Positions 35,609-44,349 of a stretch of DNA of 64,000 bases are shown here, piece by piece. Position 1 is the stretch's first letter. Every line of letters starts with the position of its first letter. Source of the DNA: Paenibacillus tundrae (GTDB taxonomy: Bacteria; Bacillota; Bacilli; Paenibacillales; Paenibacillaceae); contig NZ_JAUSTI010000011.1 in assembly GCF_030812775.1 (NCBI RefSeq), positions 62,001 to 126,000 of the forward strand, written 5' to 3'. A model generated the notes under the pieces. The model ran no database searches, had not been told where the DNA came from, and saw nothing but the letters and a program-made list of their open reading frames with translations. Position numbers and translations under genes: made by a program.

Positions 35609-37309
35609 ATGATTATCAATCATAATATCGCTGCGTTGAATACGCACCGTCAGCTGAGTGTAAACTCCGCTAACACAAACAAAAACATTGAAAAATTGTC
35701 TTCTGGTCTTCGTATCAACCGTGCTGGTGACGATGCTGCTGGTTTGGCAATTTCCGAAAAAATGCGTTCCCAAATCCGCGGTTTGGATCAAGCGAGCCGT
35801 AACGCTCAAGATGGTATCTCTTTGATTCAAGTAGCTGAGGGTAACTTGAACGAAACTCACTCTATCCTACAACGTGTTCGTGAATTGGCTGACCAATCTG
35901 CCAACGGAACGAACACTGCAGAAGACCGCAAAGCTCTTCAAAACGAAGTTAGCCAATTGAAATCTGAGATCGACCGTATCGGTGATACTGCAGAGTTCAA
36001 TACACAAAAATTGTTGAATGGTAACTTGAGTGGTGCTGGTGGTTCTAACGGTATTAACCAACTATCTGGTTCCCAAGTATTCAAACAAACTGCAGGTACT
36101 TTGACGGGTGCTGCCGCTGGTGGAGTAGCAACTAACACAGGTGGAGCAGAAGAGCTTAAATTCGACAAAAAAGATGCAATCGTAATTGATGGAAAAACTA
36201 TCACTGTCGACTGGAGCAAGCACTTAAGCGAAGCGGATAAGGCTGTATTGACAGGTGACTGGTCAACAACTGCAATGGATGCAACTGCAAGTGGTAAAAT
36301 CCGCGATGTATTGCAAAAAGCAATCAATGCATCTATTGATGATTCTGGAACTGGTGTAGAGCACGTTAAAGTGACTGACGCAACTCCAGGTACGTTCAAA
36401 ATCGAAAGTGGTTCAAAAGGGACTTCTTCGAAAGTTGAAAACTACTTTGGTGACGGTGCTAACCTCACAGCTAAACTTGCAGATGGAACTGATGCTGCAG
36501 GAAGCGGTTCTGTATTAGACGTGTTCATTGGTGCGGCTGCTGAGCAAGCAGGTGCAGTAACAGTGGCAGCTGGAGAGAACAAAGTTCTAGATGCAATTGT
36601 TCCAGCTGATAAATTTAGCTTTAGCATCAATGGTGAAACTCGTACAGTTACGGGTCTCAATGCTGCTGCTAATTCCGATGCTAAAGCGTTGGCTGATGCT
36701 CTGGCAACAGCTATCAATGCTCAAATTCTCGATATCAACACTAAAGGTGGATTTACTGACACCGATAAAGAAATTAAAGACGTTGAAGTGAAAGCTGAAA
36801 ACGGTCGTTTGACTGTAACTAGCCCAAGCGGAGTAATTGATTTCGGCGAACTTGCTAATGGTGATGTATTGTCTAAACTTGGTCTTGATCAAGCTTCTCG
36901 CGAAGCTTCCGGTACGGGTGCTGTTTCTCTGCAAATTGGTGCGAATAAAGGTCAAAACCTTACATTCTCCATCAACGATATGAGATCCAACGCGCTGGGT
37001 ATTTCCGGTGTAGATATCTCCAGCCAAACTGGAGCACAAAATGCTCTGACTAAATTGGATTCCGCAATTTCCAAAGTGTCTGCTGAGCGTTCTAAACTGG
37101 GTGCTGTTCAAAACCGTTTGGAGCATACAATCAACAACTTGGGAACAACTTCCGAGAACTTGACTGCTTCCGAATCCCGTATTCGTGACGTAGACATGGC
37201 AAAAGAAATGATGGAACAAACAAAAAACAACATCCTTGCACAAGCTGCACAAGCAATGTTGGCACAAGCAAACCAACAACCGCAAGGCGTTCTGCAATTG
37301 CTTCGTTAA
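35609..37309 (+). CDS. hag: Flagellin with large central variable domain
   Basis: A 566-aa filament subunit. ATG 35609 follows CAGGGAGGA; the upstream in-frame ATG 35549 lies inside the leader and lacks a site. The N-terminal D0/D1 (residues 1-~165) is canonical: [60 protein letters not shown]. The C-terminal D1/D0 (~470-566) is also canonical, with [20 protein letters not shown] and the terminal LQLLR. Between them is a ~300-residue surface-exposed insert (B. subtilis Hag totals ~304 aa) with Ala/Asp/Gly/Thr-rich, flagellin-insert-like sequence such as [14 protein letters not shown]. Codon use is strongly biased, as expected for high expression. It is regulated by SigD and by FliW/CsrA. Confidence 0.97.
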   Translation: MIINHNIAALNTHRQLSVNSANTNKNIEKLSSGLRINRAGDDAAGLAISEKMRSQIRGLDQASRNAQDGISLIQVAEGNLNETHSILQRVRELADQSANGTNTAEDRKALQNEVSQLKSEIDRIGDTAEFNTQKLLNGNLSGAGGSNGINQLSGSQVFKQTAGTLTGAAAGGVATNTGGAEELKFDKKDAIVIDGKTITVDWSKHLSEADKAVLTGDWSTTAMDATASGKIRDVLQKAINASIDDSGTGVEHVKVTDATPGTFKIESGSKGTSSKVENYFGDGANLTAKLADGTDAAGSGSVLDVFIGAAAEQAGAVTVAAGENKVLDAIVPADKFSFSINGETRTVTGLNAAANSDAKALADALATAINAQILDINTKGGFTDTDKEIKDVEVKAENGRLTVTSPSGVIDFGELANGDVLSKLGLDQASREASGTGAVSLQIGANKGQNLTFSINDMRSNALGISGVDISSQTGAQNALTKLDSAISKVSAERSKLGAVQNRLEHTINNLGTTSENLTASESRIRDVDMAKEMMEQTKNNILAQAAQAMLAQANQQPQGVLQLLR

Positions 37310-37322
37310 TCTTCACTTTAGT

Positions 37323-37355
37323 AAAGCTCCGGAATATTCCGGAGCTTTTTTTATT
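37323..37355 (+). terminator. Rho-independent terminator after hag
   Basis: AAAGCTCCGGAAT/ATTCCGGAGCTTT perfect palindrome (37323-37348) followed by a T-rich tail. Confidence 0.95.
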
Positions 37356-37371
37356 TTTGTTAGCATTTCCC

Positions 37372-37399
37372 TAAATATATATTTGATTGTAACCGATAT
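37372..37399 (+). promoter_or_regulatory. Sigma-D promoter of flaG-fliDST
   Basis: TAAA (37372-37375), 16 bases, ACCGATAT (37392-37399), 7 of 8 to consensus, 35 bases before the flaG ATG. Confidence 0.8.
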
Positions 37400-37433
37400 A
37401 TACTTTAAATAAGCTTGGTTGGAGGATAGGCTC

Positions 37434-37814
37434 ATGAATGTACAGCTTTCTCTATCCGCTTCAGGATCAGTTAGCGGACAACCCAGATCTGATGCTTCAG
37501 TAACGGGTGATTCAGTAACCTCAACACCTGCTATAAAGAATACGAAAGAGATGAATTTAAAAGAGCTACAAGGTGCTAATGTCTCGATTGCTGATGAACA
37601 TTTAATTAAAACGATTGAGCGTGCTGTGCAGTCTTTACAGGGTCCTCAGACAACCTTAGAGATAAGTGTGCATGAGAAAACTCATGATATTATGGTAAAA
37701 GTTCTTAATAGAGATACGGGTGAGTTGATTAGAGAGATTCCACCAGAGAAGACATTAGATTTAGTTGCTAAAATGATGGAAATTGCCGGATTATTAGTTG
37801 ATGAGAAGATATAG
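37434..37814 (+). CDS. flaG: FlaG family flagellar protein
   Basis: A 126-aa protein (YvyC type). ATG 37434 follows GGAGGATAG; the in-frame ATG at 37419 overlaps the ribosome-binding site. The N-terminal ~45 residues are Ser/Thr-rich and variable. The conserved FlaG domain (~55-126) includes TTLEISVHEKTHDIMVKVLN and DTGELIREIPPEKTLDLVAK. FlaG influences filament length in other bacteria. It is the first gene of a flaG-fliD-fliS-fliT operon. Confidence 0.93.
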   Translation: MNVQLSLSASGSVSGQPRSDASVTGDSVTSTPAIKNTKEMNLKELQGANVSIADEHLIKTIERAVQSLQGPQTTLEISVHEKTHDIMVKVLNRDTGELIREIPPEKTLDLVAKMMEIAGLLVDEKI

Positions 37815-37828
37815 AGAGGGGATAAGGT

Positions 37829-39418
37829 ATGGTAACTCGTATTAATGGTTTTTCGGGTATGGATATTGATAGTATGGTCAAAAGTATGATGGCTGCCAAG
37901 AGAGTTCCACTCGACAAAATGAATCAGCAAAAACAAATCTTAGAATGGACAAGAGATAGCTACCGAGAGATTAATAGTAAGCTAGTTGAGTTTAGAACCA
38001 ACAAACTCGTTGATAAGTACGGGAAAAGCGCAGCATTGAATACGAACAAATCAGTTATTAATGGTAATACAACAGCAGTTAGGGCAGAAGCAGGGCCTTC
38101 AGCTACAGGAATAGACATGAAGGTGAGTGTAACACAACTAGCTTCTAACAAAACTGTGGAGACAAGGGGTGTGGGGCAGAGCGTTTCTAGCTCCAAAACT
38201 CTTGCTGACCTGAAAATGATTAGTGATGGTGTGACAGATCCTGCAGTATTAACCGATGCTGATCGCGAGACTTATAACAAGGCAGTGTATCCATTAACAA
38301 TTGGTGGGGTTACTTATGAGGACGATAATGGGGAGCCATTGTTTAATGGAACTACGTCCATCGCAACTCTAGTATCCACAATTAACGGTAACTCTAAGTC
38401 AAATGTTACTGCTAAGTTTGATGAAATTACGGGTAAATTGATGTTTACCTCAAAAAAAGGTGGTACTTTAGGTAATACAGATGAAATAATCTCAAGTGGT
38501 GATAATAGCACATTGAAATTATTTAACCAAAGCTATGATTCTGTTAACGATCCTACAGAGTTTGTTGAAAAGACAGGGAAAGATTCTATATCGTTAGTTA
38601 ATGGTGTTGAATTTAAAAATAATAGTAATAGTTTCACGGTCAACGGTGTGACTTTAACTTTATTAAAAGAAACATCCAGCACAGTGGGTGGTGTTACAAC
38701 TGATACACCCGCTGAGATTTCAATCCAATCAGATACTGAAACGGCAGTACAAAATATTAAAAATTTTGTAGAAGATTATAATTCGCTGCTTAATTTACTG
38801 AATTCAAAAGTAGATGAAGCCAAATATCGCAATTTTGCACCTTTGACGGATGAGCAGAAGTCGGCCATGAAAGACGATGACATAAAGAACTGGACAGAAA
38901 AAGCAAAAAGCGGACTTTTGAAGAATGATGACATTCTCCGAAGCACAATTTCTTCTATGCGTAGCATTATCTCAAGAGAAGTTGTAAATTTAAAAGAAAT
39001 TGGAATTAATCTGGGAGATTACAATACCAAAGGGAAGCTAGAGCTAGATGAAGCGAAATTGAAACAAGCACTGGCTGCTAATCCACAGAAAGCAATTGAT
39101 TTACTCCAAGGTCCTGCTAGTGATTCGGAAAGTGGGATTTTTGATAAATTAGCATCTAAAGTGACGGAATCTCTTGAAAGTATGGTAAAAAGAGTAGGTA
39201 CTAGTAGATATTCGACGGATCTGACGACAACATTTAATGAGCAAAGTGTCATGGGTAAGAGGCTTAAACAGTACAATGATAGAATTAGTGTTATGTTGAC
39301 CAATTTAAACAATGCTGAAACACGGTTTTATAAACAATTCACTGCGATGGAAACAGCTATGAGTAAACTCAGCAGCCAATCCTCTAGCTTGTTTTCAAGC
39401 TTGGGAATGAATTCTTAA
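37829..39418 (+). CDS. fliD: Filament cap protein FliD (hook-associated protein 2)
   Basis: A 529-aa secreted cap that folds flagellin at the filament tip. ATG 37829 is 14 bases after flaG, behind GAGAGGGGATAAG. The FliD_N domain (residues 1-~110) shows RINGFSGMDIDSMVKSMMAA and RVPLDKMNQQKQILEWTRDSYRE split across a helix. The central variable region is Thr/Asn-rich (~120-290). FliD_C (~300-529) has AVQNIKNFVEDYNSLLNLLN and the terminal coiled coil LNNAETRFYKQFTAMETAMS. No signal peptide, as expected for flagellar export substrates. Confidence 0.96.
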   Translation: MVTRINGFSGMDIDSMVKSMMAAKRVPLDKMNQQKQILEWTRDSYREINSKLVEFRTNKLVDKYGKSAALNTNKSVINGNTTAVRAEAGPSATGIDMKVSVTQLASNKTVETRGVGQSVSSSKTLADLKMISDGVTDPAVLTDADRETYNKAVYPLTIGGVTYEDDNGEPLFNGTTSIATLVSTINGNSKSNVTAKFDEITGKLMFTSKKGGTLGNTDEIISSGDNSTLKLFNQSYDSVNDPTEFVEKTGKDSISLVNGVEFKNNSNSFTVNGVTLTLLKETSSTVGGVTTDTPAEISIQSDTETAVQNIKNFVEDYNSLLNLLNSKVDEAKYRNFAPLTDEQKSAMKDDDIKNWTEKAKSGLLKNDDILRSTISSMRSIISREVVNLKEIGINLGDYNTKGKLELDEAKLKQALAANPQKAIDLLQGPASDSESGIFDKLASKVTESLESMVKRVGTSRYSTDLTTTFNEQSVMGKRLKQYNDRISVMLTNLNNAETRFYKQFTAMETAMSKLSSQSSSLFSSLGMNS

Positions 39419-39431
39419 AGAGGGTGAATAC

Positions 39432-39824
39432 ATGATTAAATCTCCTTATGATAAGTATCGGCAATCTTCAGTTCAGACATCGTCTCCTTCACAACTTGTT
39501 GTTATGTTGTATGACGGTGCAATACGATTTGCACGTACTGGTATTGAAGGTTTGAAACAAAATGATTATGAAGCGACTAGTCTTAACTTGGGTAAAGCTC
39601 AGACTATTATTAGCGAACTTATGAGTACCTTGGACAACTCCGTTGAGATTTCAAAGGGATTGTATTCAATGTATGAATATACTAATTATCTCCTAGTACA
39701 GGCTAATATTCAGAAACAACCTGATAAAGCTGAAGAAGCCATAGGGTATCTTACAGACTTACGCGAAACATGGATACAGGCTTCTAAAATAGCTGTATCG
39801 CAGTCAGAGAGTGCACATGGATGA
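39432..39824 (+). CDS. fliS: Flagellin export chaperone FliS
   Basis: A 130-aa helical chaperone that binds the C-terminal D0 of flagellin. ATG 39432 is 13 bases after fliD. Typical motifs are YDKYRQSSVQTSSPSQLVVM, MLYDGAIRFARTGIEGL and LMSTLDNSVEISKGLYSMYE. Length and sequence fit the family. Its last 8 bases overlap the next gene. Confidence 0.96.
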   Translation: MIKSPYDKYRQSSVQTSSPSQLVVMLYDGAIRFARTGIEGLKQNDYEATSLNLGKAQTIISELMSTLDNSVEISKGLYSMYEYTNYLLVQANIQKQPDKAEEAIGYLTDLRETWIQASKIAVSQSESAHG

Positions 39825-40152
39825 TTTAATAGCAGAGTTAGAACTATTAAACTCTAATATAATAAGTGAATTGTCAGACGCGAATTATGAAGAATTGGTT
39901 GAATATGTGGACAATAGAGGAATAATCATTCAACGTATTCAAGACCATTTAAACAATGTTTCTATTGATCCAGCTCAGAAGGCAAGAATTGTTGCGTTAA
40001 CAGACCATGACGATGCTATTTTAAGCCAAATGAATTTACTTCGTGTTGAGGCTCAGGATTGGCTTATGAAGCGTAACCAAGCAAAGGCTCAGCGTAGTGC
40101 ATATGAGAGTGACTTCTCACCTGAGAGCATTTTAATGGATAGAAAAAAATAA
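39817..40152 (+). CDS. fliT: FliT-like flagellar chaperone
   Basis: A 111-aa helical protein from ATG 39817, overlapping the end of fliS (ATGGATGA), with AGAGAG as the ribosome-binding site. GTG 39811 in frame is an alternative. The sequence is a helical bundle: ELELLNSNIISELSDANYEE, LVEYVDNRGIIIQRIQDHLN, LSQMNLLRVEAQDWLMKRNQ. FliT-family proteins chaperone FliD. The family is poorly conserved, so the call relies on length, helical character and the fliD-fliS-fliT order. Confidence 0.8.
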   Translation: MDDLIAELELLNSNIISELSDANYEELVEYVDNRGIIIQRIQDHLNNVSIDPAQKARIVALTDHDDAILSQMNLLRVEAQDWLMKRNQAKAQRSAYESDFSPESILMDRKK

Positions 40153-40205
40153 AAATATATAGAAACAAAAATGAGCGAATATAAAGGCGCACGTTGTGGC
40201 TGCTT

Positions 40206-40230
40206 CCCCTTAGATATCTAAGGGGATTTT
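40206..40230 (+). terminator. Terminator after fliT
   Basis: CCCCTTAGAT/ATCTAAGGGG perfect palindrome (40206-40225) followed by ATTTTG. Confidence 0.85.
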
Positions 40231-40344
40231 GTTATGCCAACAGTCAGGGGGAATTCCATAAGTTTAATCTAAATTATAATTAATATCGCGATTACACTTT
40301 ACCCTGATAAATCGTAAAGAAAGCGTGTGAGATTCGTTTGTAGA

Positions 40345-40542
40345 TCATGACATATCCACCCTCTCTTCGTTCAAATACTCCTTATTTGCCTTACCTAGCC
40401 ATAACTTTACCGTGTGGGGATACAGATAATGTTGCCCCGGAAACAGATTGGATACCATGACTCTTGAATTATTATTCAATTGCAGATAAGAATCAAAGGC
40501 GATGGCGTGTTGTGGGTAATTAACCAACCCAATTGAGCTGTT
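40345..40542 (-). pseudogene. C-terminal remnant of a small (immunity-like?) protein
   Basis: A minus-strand frame open from about 40556 to 40345, reading LTLIKENSSIGLVNYPQHA and FDSYLQLNNNSRVMVSNLFP. It has no ATG/GTG start with a ribosome-binding site (only a TTG at 40527), so it looks like the tail of a lost gene. It follows a probable immunity gene and a decayed toxin gene on the same strand. Family not recognised. Confidence 0.35.
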
Positions 40543-40568
40543 TTCTTTAATTAACGTTAGCGTTCAGA

Positions 40569-40889
40569 TTATTCCATGCTCATCTCGACATGCAGTTCCC
40601 CAGTAATCACTCGATCCAAATGCCACCACCACTCCTCAATGGGTTTACTTGGATCGTTGAAAGAGTATACTGGTTTCATATAGTTATAAAGCTCTTTACT
40701 ACGATTAAGTAACATTTGATCATATTTATGAAGTAATTGCAGATCAGTTTGCTCCAGTTTATCTCTATTTCTATGAAGATCACTACGCATGCCGAAAGTA
40801 TCCAGATATTCGAAAGAGCTCACGTCAAGCTCATCTTCCATATCAACTCCATAGAGTTGAATCATTTTTTTTAATCCATTATTCCACAT
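40569..40889 (-). CDS. Probable immunity protein of a decayed toxin locus
   Basis: A 106-aa acidic, Trp-rich protein with no signal peptide. ATG 40889 overlaps the stop of the upstream toxin fragment by about ten bases, but no clear ribosome-binding site precedes it; ATG 40865 is an alternative start. The sequence contains FEYLDTFGMRSDLHRNRDKL, a helical middle, and the ending PIEEWWWHLDRVITGELHVE. A triple-Trp-His-Leu-Asp motif of this kind recalls immunity proteins next to LXG-type toxins; this is from memory of the general pattern, not a confirmed family match. It appears intact although its toxin is broken, as is common when immunity is retained. Confidence 0.55.
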   Translation of the reverse strand: MWNNGLKKMIQLYGVDMEDELDVSSFEYLDTFGMRSDLHRNRDKLEQTDLQLLHKYDQMLLNRSKELYNYMKPVYSFNDPSKPIEEWWWHLDRVITGELHVEMSME

Positions 40890-41316
40890 CCTTAATTTTA
40901 CCTATAAATTTGGCATTGATTTCTTCCTCAAGATATTTAGTATAACCCCGATCCGAAGGAAAGGCGGTTTCCATCATACCATCTTCACCTACCATAACAA
41001 TCCACGTTTTATCACCAAAGATATAATACTTTTGTGGGAAATCGGGTTGCGAGTACTCATACAGATCATCCTCTTTATTATTGAAATTTCAGTGATTTTG
41101 GAGTTATAGTTTTCAGTCGCCAATATCAACAGCTGTTCCGATAGTATTGCTATATAACATATTTGCGGCTGTTTCGAAAGGATGCTTGATAACATTCTCT
41201 CCAAATGCTGTCCATTCCTCTACCTTTGAATTGAGTTGGTCTGAAGCACCTTGGGTAAAATAATAATCTCCTTCATTAGATCTATTGGAATTTCTATTCT
41301 GGTCGTAACAAGCACC
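40879..41316 (-). pseudogene. Frameshifted C-terminal remnant of a secreted polymorphic toxin
   Basis: Two minus-strand fragments line up head to tail in different frames. The upstream one (41316-41113) reads FTQGASDQLNSKVEEWTAFG and HPFETAANMLYSNTIGTAVD, like the pre-toxin helices of LXG/polymorphic toxins. The downstream one (41088-40879) reads QPDFPQKYYIFGDKTWIVMV and EDGMMETAFPSDRGYTKYLE, like a small toxin tip. A bridging segment in the third frame (ENYNSKITEISI) suggests at least two frameshifts. The N-terminal part of the gene is absent. A gene end plus immunity gene without the front half indicates an inactivated toxin locus. Confidence 0.6.
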
Positions 41317-41508
41317 TCAATAATTTAATATACTACCTCTTATATCATTTTAATTGTTGTTATAAGAAACAAACGCATATATATTTTGTATACCTTCCAG
41401 AGGGTAGAATTATGTTTGAAAAAAGTGAGTTCGGGACAATATTACAGCATTCATCACAATCTCTGATTAATCTACAAAAAAATTCCAAGAAAACATTTTC
41501 TTTACCAA

Positions 41509-41538
41509 TTGACAATGGATAACTTTGGATGGTATCAT
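41509..41538 (+). promoter_or_regulatory. Sigma-A promoter of the cold-shock gene
   Basis: TTGACA (41509-41514), 18 bases, TATCAT (41533-41538). It implies a ~60-base leader before the ATG, as is usual for cold-shock mRNAs. Confidence 0.75.
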
Positions 41539-41605
41539 CTGAGTTGTGGGCAGAGGTTAAGGCCGAAAGCTTCACTTCATTTGATGACGAAGGGAATGTT
41601 AGTGC

Positions 41606-41803
41606 ATGCAAGGTAAAGTAAAATGGTTCAACGCAGAAAAAGGTTACGGTTTCATTGAAACTGAAGACGGCGGCGACGTATTCGTACATTTCTCCGCAAT
41701 CCAATCCGAAGGCTTCAAAACTTTGGAAGAAGGTCAATCCGTTGAATTCGACATCGTCGAAGGCGCACGTGGACCGCAAGCAGCTAACGTAATCAAATTA
41801 TAA
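41606..41803 (+). CDS. Cold-shock protein (CspA/CspB family)
   Basis: A 65-aa single cold-shock domain that binds single-stranded RNA/DNA and melts mRNA structure. The RNP1 motif KGYGFIE and RNP2 motif DVFVHFSAI are intact, as is [15 protein letters not shown] at the start. Length equals that of typical Bacillales Csp proteins (65-67 aa). It is monocistronic, with its own sigma-A promoter and terminator. Which Csp paralog it is cannot be said from one copy. Confidence 0.97.
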   Translation: MQGKVKWFNAEKGYGFIETEDGGDVFVHFSAIQSEGFKTLEEGQSVEFDIVEGARGPQAANVIKL

Positions 41804-41869
41804 TCATCCGGTTAATCCGACCTACATATACGGTTAGATGGTTACCAAATTGAATTATCGCTAGCATAA

Positions 41870-41898
41870 GGCTCTGGCATGTCCAGGGTCTTTTTTTT
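41870..41898 (+). terminator. Rho-independent terminator after csp
   Basis: GGCTCTGG (41870-41877) pairs with CCAGGGTC (41883-41890), 5-base loop, eight T. Confidence 0.92.
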
Positions 41899-42457
41899 GT
41901 TTTACTAGATTTGCGAAGAATTGCATACTAGATCCATAGACTTTACTAAAATGCATTAAAGAGATTATCCCAATATCACAACACATCGTACAAAATACAC
42001 CTTACGTTATATCACATCAAATAAGAAAGAAACAGTAGCAGTCAGCAGTGGTGTAACTAGTAGAATTCATTTGAAAACATAAGATCCGAAGCGCGGGATT
42101 AATCATATCTAATCTCTCTATTTCTTTATCTATCAGCAGTTCCAAGAAATACAAATTCATAGATTCGGTGATACCTCTATTAAGAGATTTTCTCTCGTCC
42201 TAGTGGTCAGCATATCTGTTAGCTTGTCCTTTCAATGGTTCATTACTTTATTGGATTCAAAAGATTGAACAGGTTCATTTTACATATAAGATTAAATACG
42301 CTCAAAAACGGTTAATTACATCATCAAGCGCCTAATAAGACTTTCCATGTAAATAAGCGATTATGGCTAAAAATGATGAAATATCGCGAAATATGGCGTT
42401 AAACCCATGTTGGTAGATGTGGCTGGAGTAGATGTCATTATTCGGTCACCGGGAGTT
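41899..42457 (+). other. Gene-free intergenic stretch before hpf
   Basis: About 560 AT-rich bases with no ORF of coding character on either strand and no recognised RNA. Nothing is called here. Confidence 0.5.
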
Positions 42458-42487
42458 TTTACATGGCGCTTACATTCGTGCTATAAT
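42458..42487 (+). promoter_or_regulatory. Sigma-A-like promoter of hpf
   Basis: TTTACA (42458-42463), 18 bases, TATAAT (42482-42487), 30 bases before the hpf ATG. Confidence 0.7.
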
Positions 42488-42517
42488 GAAGTGGCAAAGT
42501 AAAAGGAGGAGTGCCCT

Positions 42518-43081
42518 ATGAATTTAAGTATTCGAGGTCAACAAATCGAGGTTACCGATGCTTTGAAAGATTATGTCGACAAAAAGTTGAGTAGACTCGA
42601 GAAGTATTTCGATGCACCCCTTAACTCTGACGGTGCTGTTACACTGAGCACGACTAGAGGCCTGCATACGGTAGAGGTGACGATCCCACTCAAAGGCATT
42701 GTACTCCGTGCAGAAGATGAGAGCGATGATATGTATGCTTCCATTGACGCAGTGGTGGACAAGCTGGAACGTCAGATCCGCAAACATAAAACAAAAGTCA
42801 ATCGTAAATTCCGTCAAGAAGGCAGCCTGAAAACTCTCTTTGTTGAAGACCCATCAGGTACAGTGGCTACCGCTGAACTGGATGCAGAACCCGACGATGA
42901 TGATTATGAAGTGGTTAGAACCAAACGGTTTATGTTAAAACCGATGGACGTGGAAGAGGCAATCCTCCAAATGAACATGGTTGGCCACAATTTCTTCGTT
43001 TTCTCTAACATCGATAATGAAGAGGTCAGCGTTGTATATAAACGGAACGATGGCAAATACGGTTTGATTGAGCAAGGCTAA
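42518..43081 (+). CDS. hpf: Long-form ribosome hibernation promoting factor
   Basis: A 187-aa protein from ATG 42518 behind AAAAGGAGGA. The N-terminal RaiA/HPF domain (1-~95) has MNLSIRGQQIEVTDALKDYV and DDMYASIDAVVDKLERQIRK, which binds in the ribosomal mRNA/tRNA channel. An acidic linker (~115-125) leads to the C-terminal dimerisation domain (KRFMLKPMDVEEAILQMNMV, GHNFFVFSNIDNEEVSVVYK). The long form alone dimerises 70S ribosomes into 100S particles. Its place between fliT and secA matches yvyD of B. subtilis. Confidence 0.96.
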   Translation: MNLSIRGQQIEVTDALKDYVDKKLSRLEKYFDAPLNSDGAVTLSTTRGLHTVEVTIPLKGIVLRAEDESDDMYASIDAVVDKLERQIRKHKTKVNRKFRQEGSLKTLFVEDPSGTVATAELDAEPDDDDYEVVRTKRFMLKPMDVEEAILQMNMVGHNFFVFSNIDNEEVSVVYKRNDGKYGLIEQG

Positions 43082-43215
43082 TCTTACCTTCCATATGAAA
43101 GTTACGAATACGTGATTAATGAATGATTCGAATAACATGTGAATGAAGAAATATCCGATAAATGAATATAACGAGGAACAGACTGGAACAACGTGGTTCC
43201 GGTGCTGGACTGAAC

Positions 43216-43248
43216 AAGAGCCTCCATCCTTACGGGATGGGGCTCTTT
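43216..43248 (+). terminator. Rho-independent terminator after hpf
   Basis: AAGAGCC-T-CCATCC pairs with GGATGGGGCTCTT (one bulged T), loop TTACG, followed by a short T run. Confidence 0.85.
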
Positions 43249-43299
43249 CGTGTCTAAAGCGATCAAACAGATGACGGAAGCCCACTGCCTACAGTGCGT

Positions 43300-43510
43300 G
43301 TTCATAAGGGTCGGTTTTCAGTACCTAGAAGAGGGATGAAGATAGAAATGGAGTAGCGGAGTGTAGGCGAAAACTACATGAGCACTACGTGTTACCTACA
43401 GAAACAAGCTTCGTAAGCAATCCACTTAGTTCGGCTGAATTCCATATTCGATGCTGAGATGCTGTTAGGCACCCTTCGTAATTAAAAGCGGACTTTTTGA
43501 ACAACCTCTT
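43300..43510 (+). repeat. Dispersed intergenic repeat (tip shared with 51191-51211)
   Basis: A ~210-bp non-coding block ending in GGACTTTTTGAACAACCTCTT-type sequence (43490-43510). That 21-bp tip recurs, inverted, at 51191-51211. Internal pieces such as GAAATGGAGTAGCGGAGTGT and CATGAGCACTACGTGTTACC resemble intergenic filler I associate with Paenibacillus genomes, which is memory and not checked. No transposase is present. Confidence 0.45.
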
Positions 43511-44349
43511 AAATTCAAGGAAGAGACAGGTTCGTGAAACTATTTGTCATGTTGTTGCGTTTAATAGATTATACGTGATTTAATGCAATCAATCTTTAGG
43601 TGCTACATTTAAGACTGGAAATAGAATCACTAGGTTCAATAGAGCCAATAGATTTAAAAGATCAATTTGTATACACTCAACCACTAACCCACAAACTGGT
43701 TTCTTTCCCAATCGATTCACGAAAGTTTTGATTTTTCGAACTGAGATGGAACATCCGACGGTGAAGTTTACGGAAGCCAATATTACTGTTCAGATCCAAT
43801 GCGTGTGATAATAATCTTTTACACATGAATGTGGAATTGATATCTAAGATCTCCAGTAAAAAATGGGATTATGGCGATTATTCGCAAAAAATGAAATAGG
43901 TGAAGAGTCCGCTTCAGCTAACGGCTATGATTTTTGGCACTTTTTGTCCACGGTTATGTGGCCAGAACTTCAAAGAAGTGTGCTGTGGCGTGTTGCGGCG
44001 TCCCTTACAAACTGTTACAATTTATACAAAGAGAATCATTGTCCTGATGAAGAATTGTCAACGAATGATCGCTAATCATAATCAATGACAGGCACAGCAC
44101 CATGAACATGATTCGCAAGGCTCGGATTCCAGCTTGTCTCATAATCTGGTTCCTGGTTGAACACCGAATCACTTCATGAGAACGCTTGGCAAGCCTGGAG
44201 TTGATTCAACTAATATTATTTTCACTCTTATAATTTGAACTCAAATTATATCGTTTGTCACCCCCGGGCAAGTGGATGCAATATCCATCCGATGGTGTCG
44301 CACGGCGGCAGCAGGGGGTCTATTCTGTTTTGCACGAAAGGGGTATACC
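43511..44349 (+). other. Long leader/intergenic region before secA
   Basis: About 840 bases. A 70-codon frame at 43863-44075 lacks a ribosome-binding site and coding character. A perfect 10-bp inverted repeat TATAATTTGA-AC-TCAAATTATA lies at 44229-44250, about 100 bases before secA, and may mark an operator or promoter. Nothing else is recognised. Confidence 0.4.

Noticed and set aside
41412..41522. 36-codon ORF (MFEKSEFG...) with AGAGGG upstream, ahead of csp
   Set aside because: Too short for support and it runs into the csp promoter; could be a real small protein but nothing confirms it.
43863..44075. 70-codon plus-strand ORF before secA
   Set aside because: No ribosome-binding site, no recognisable motif, and an alternative frame is equally open.
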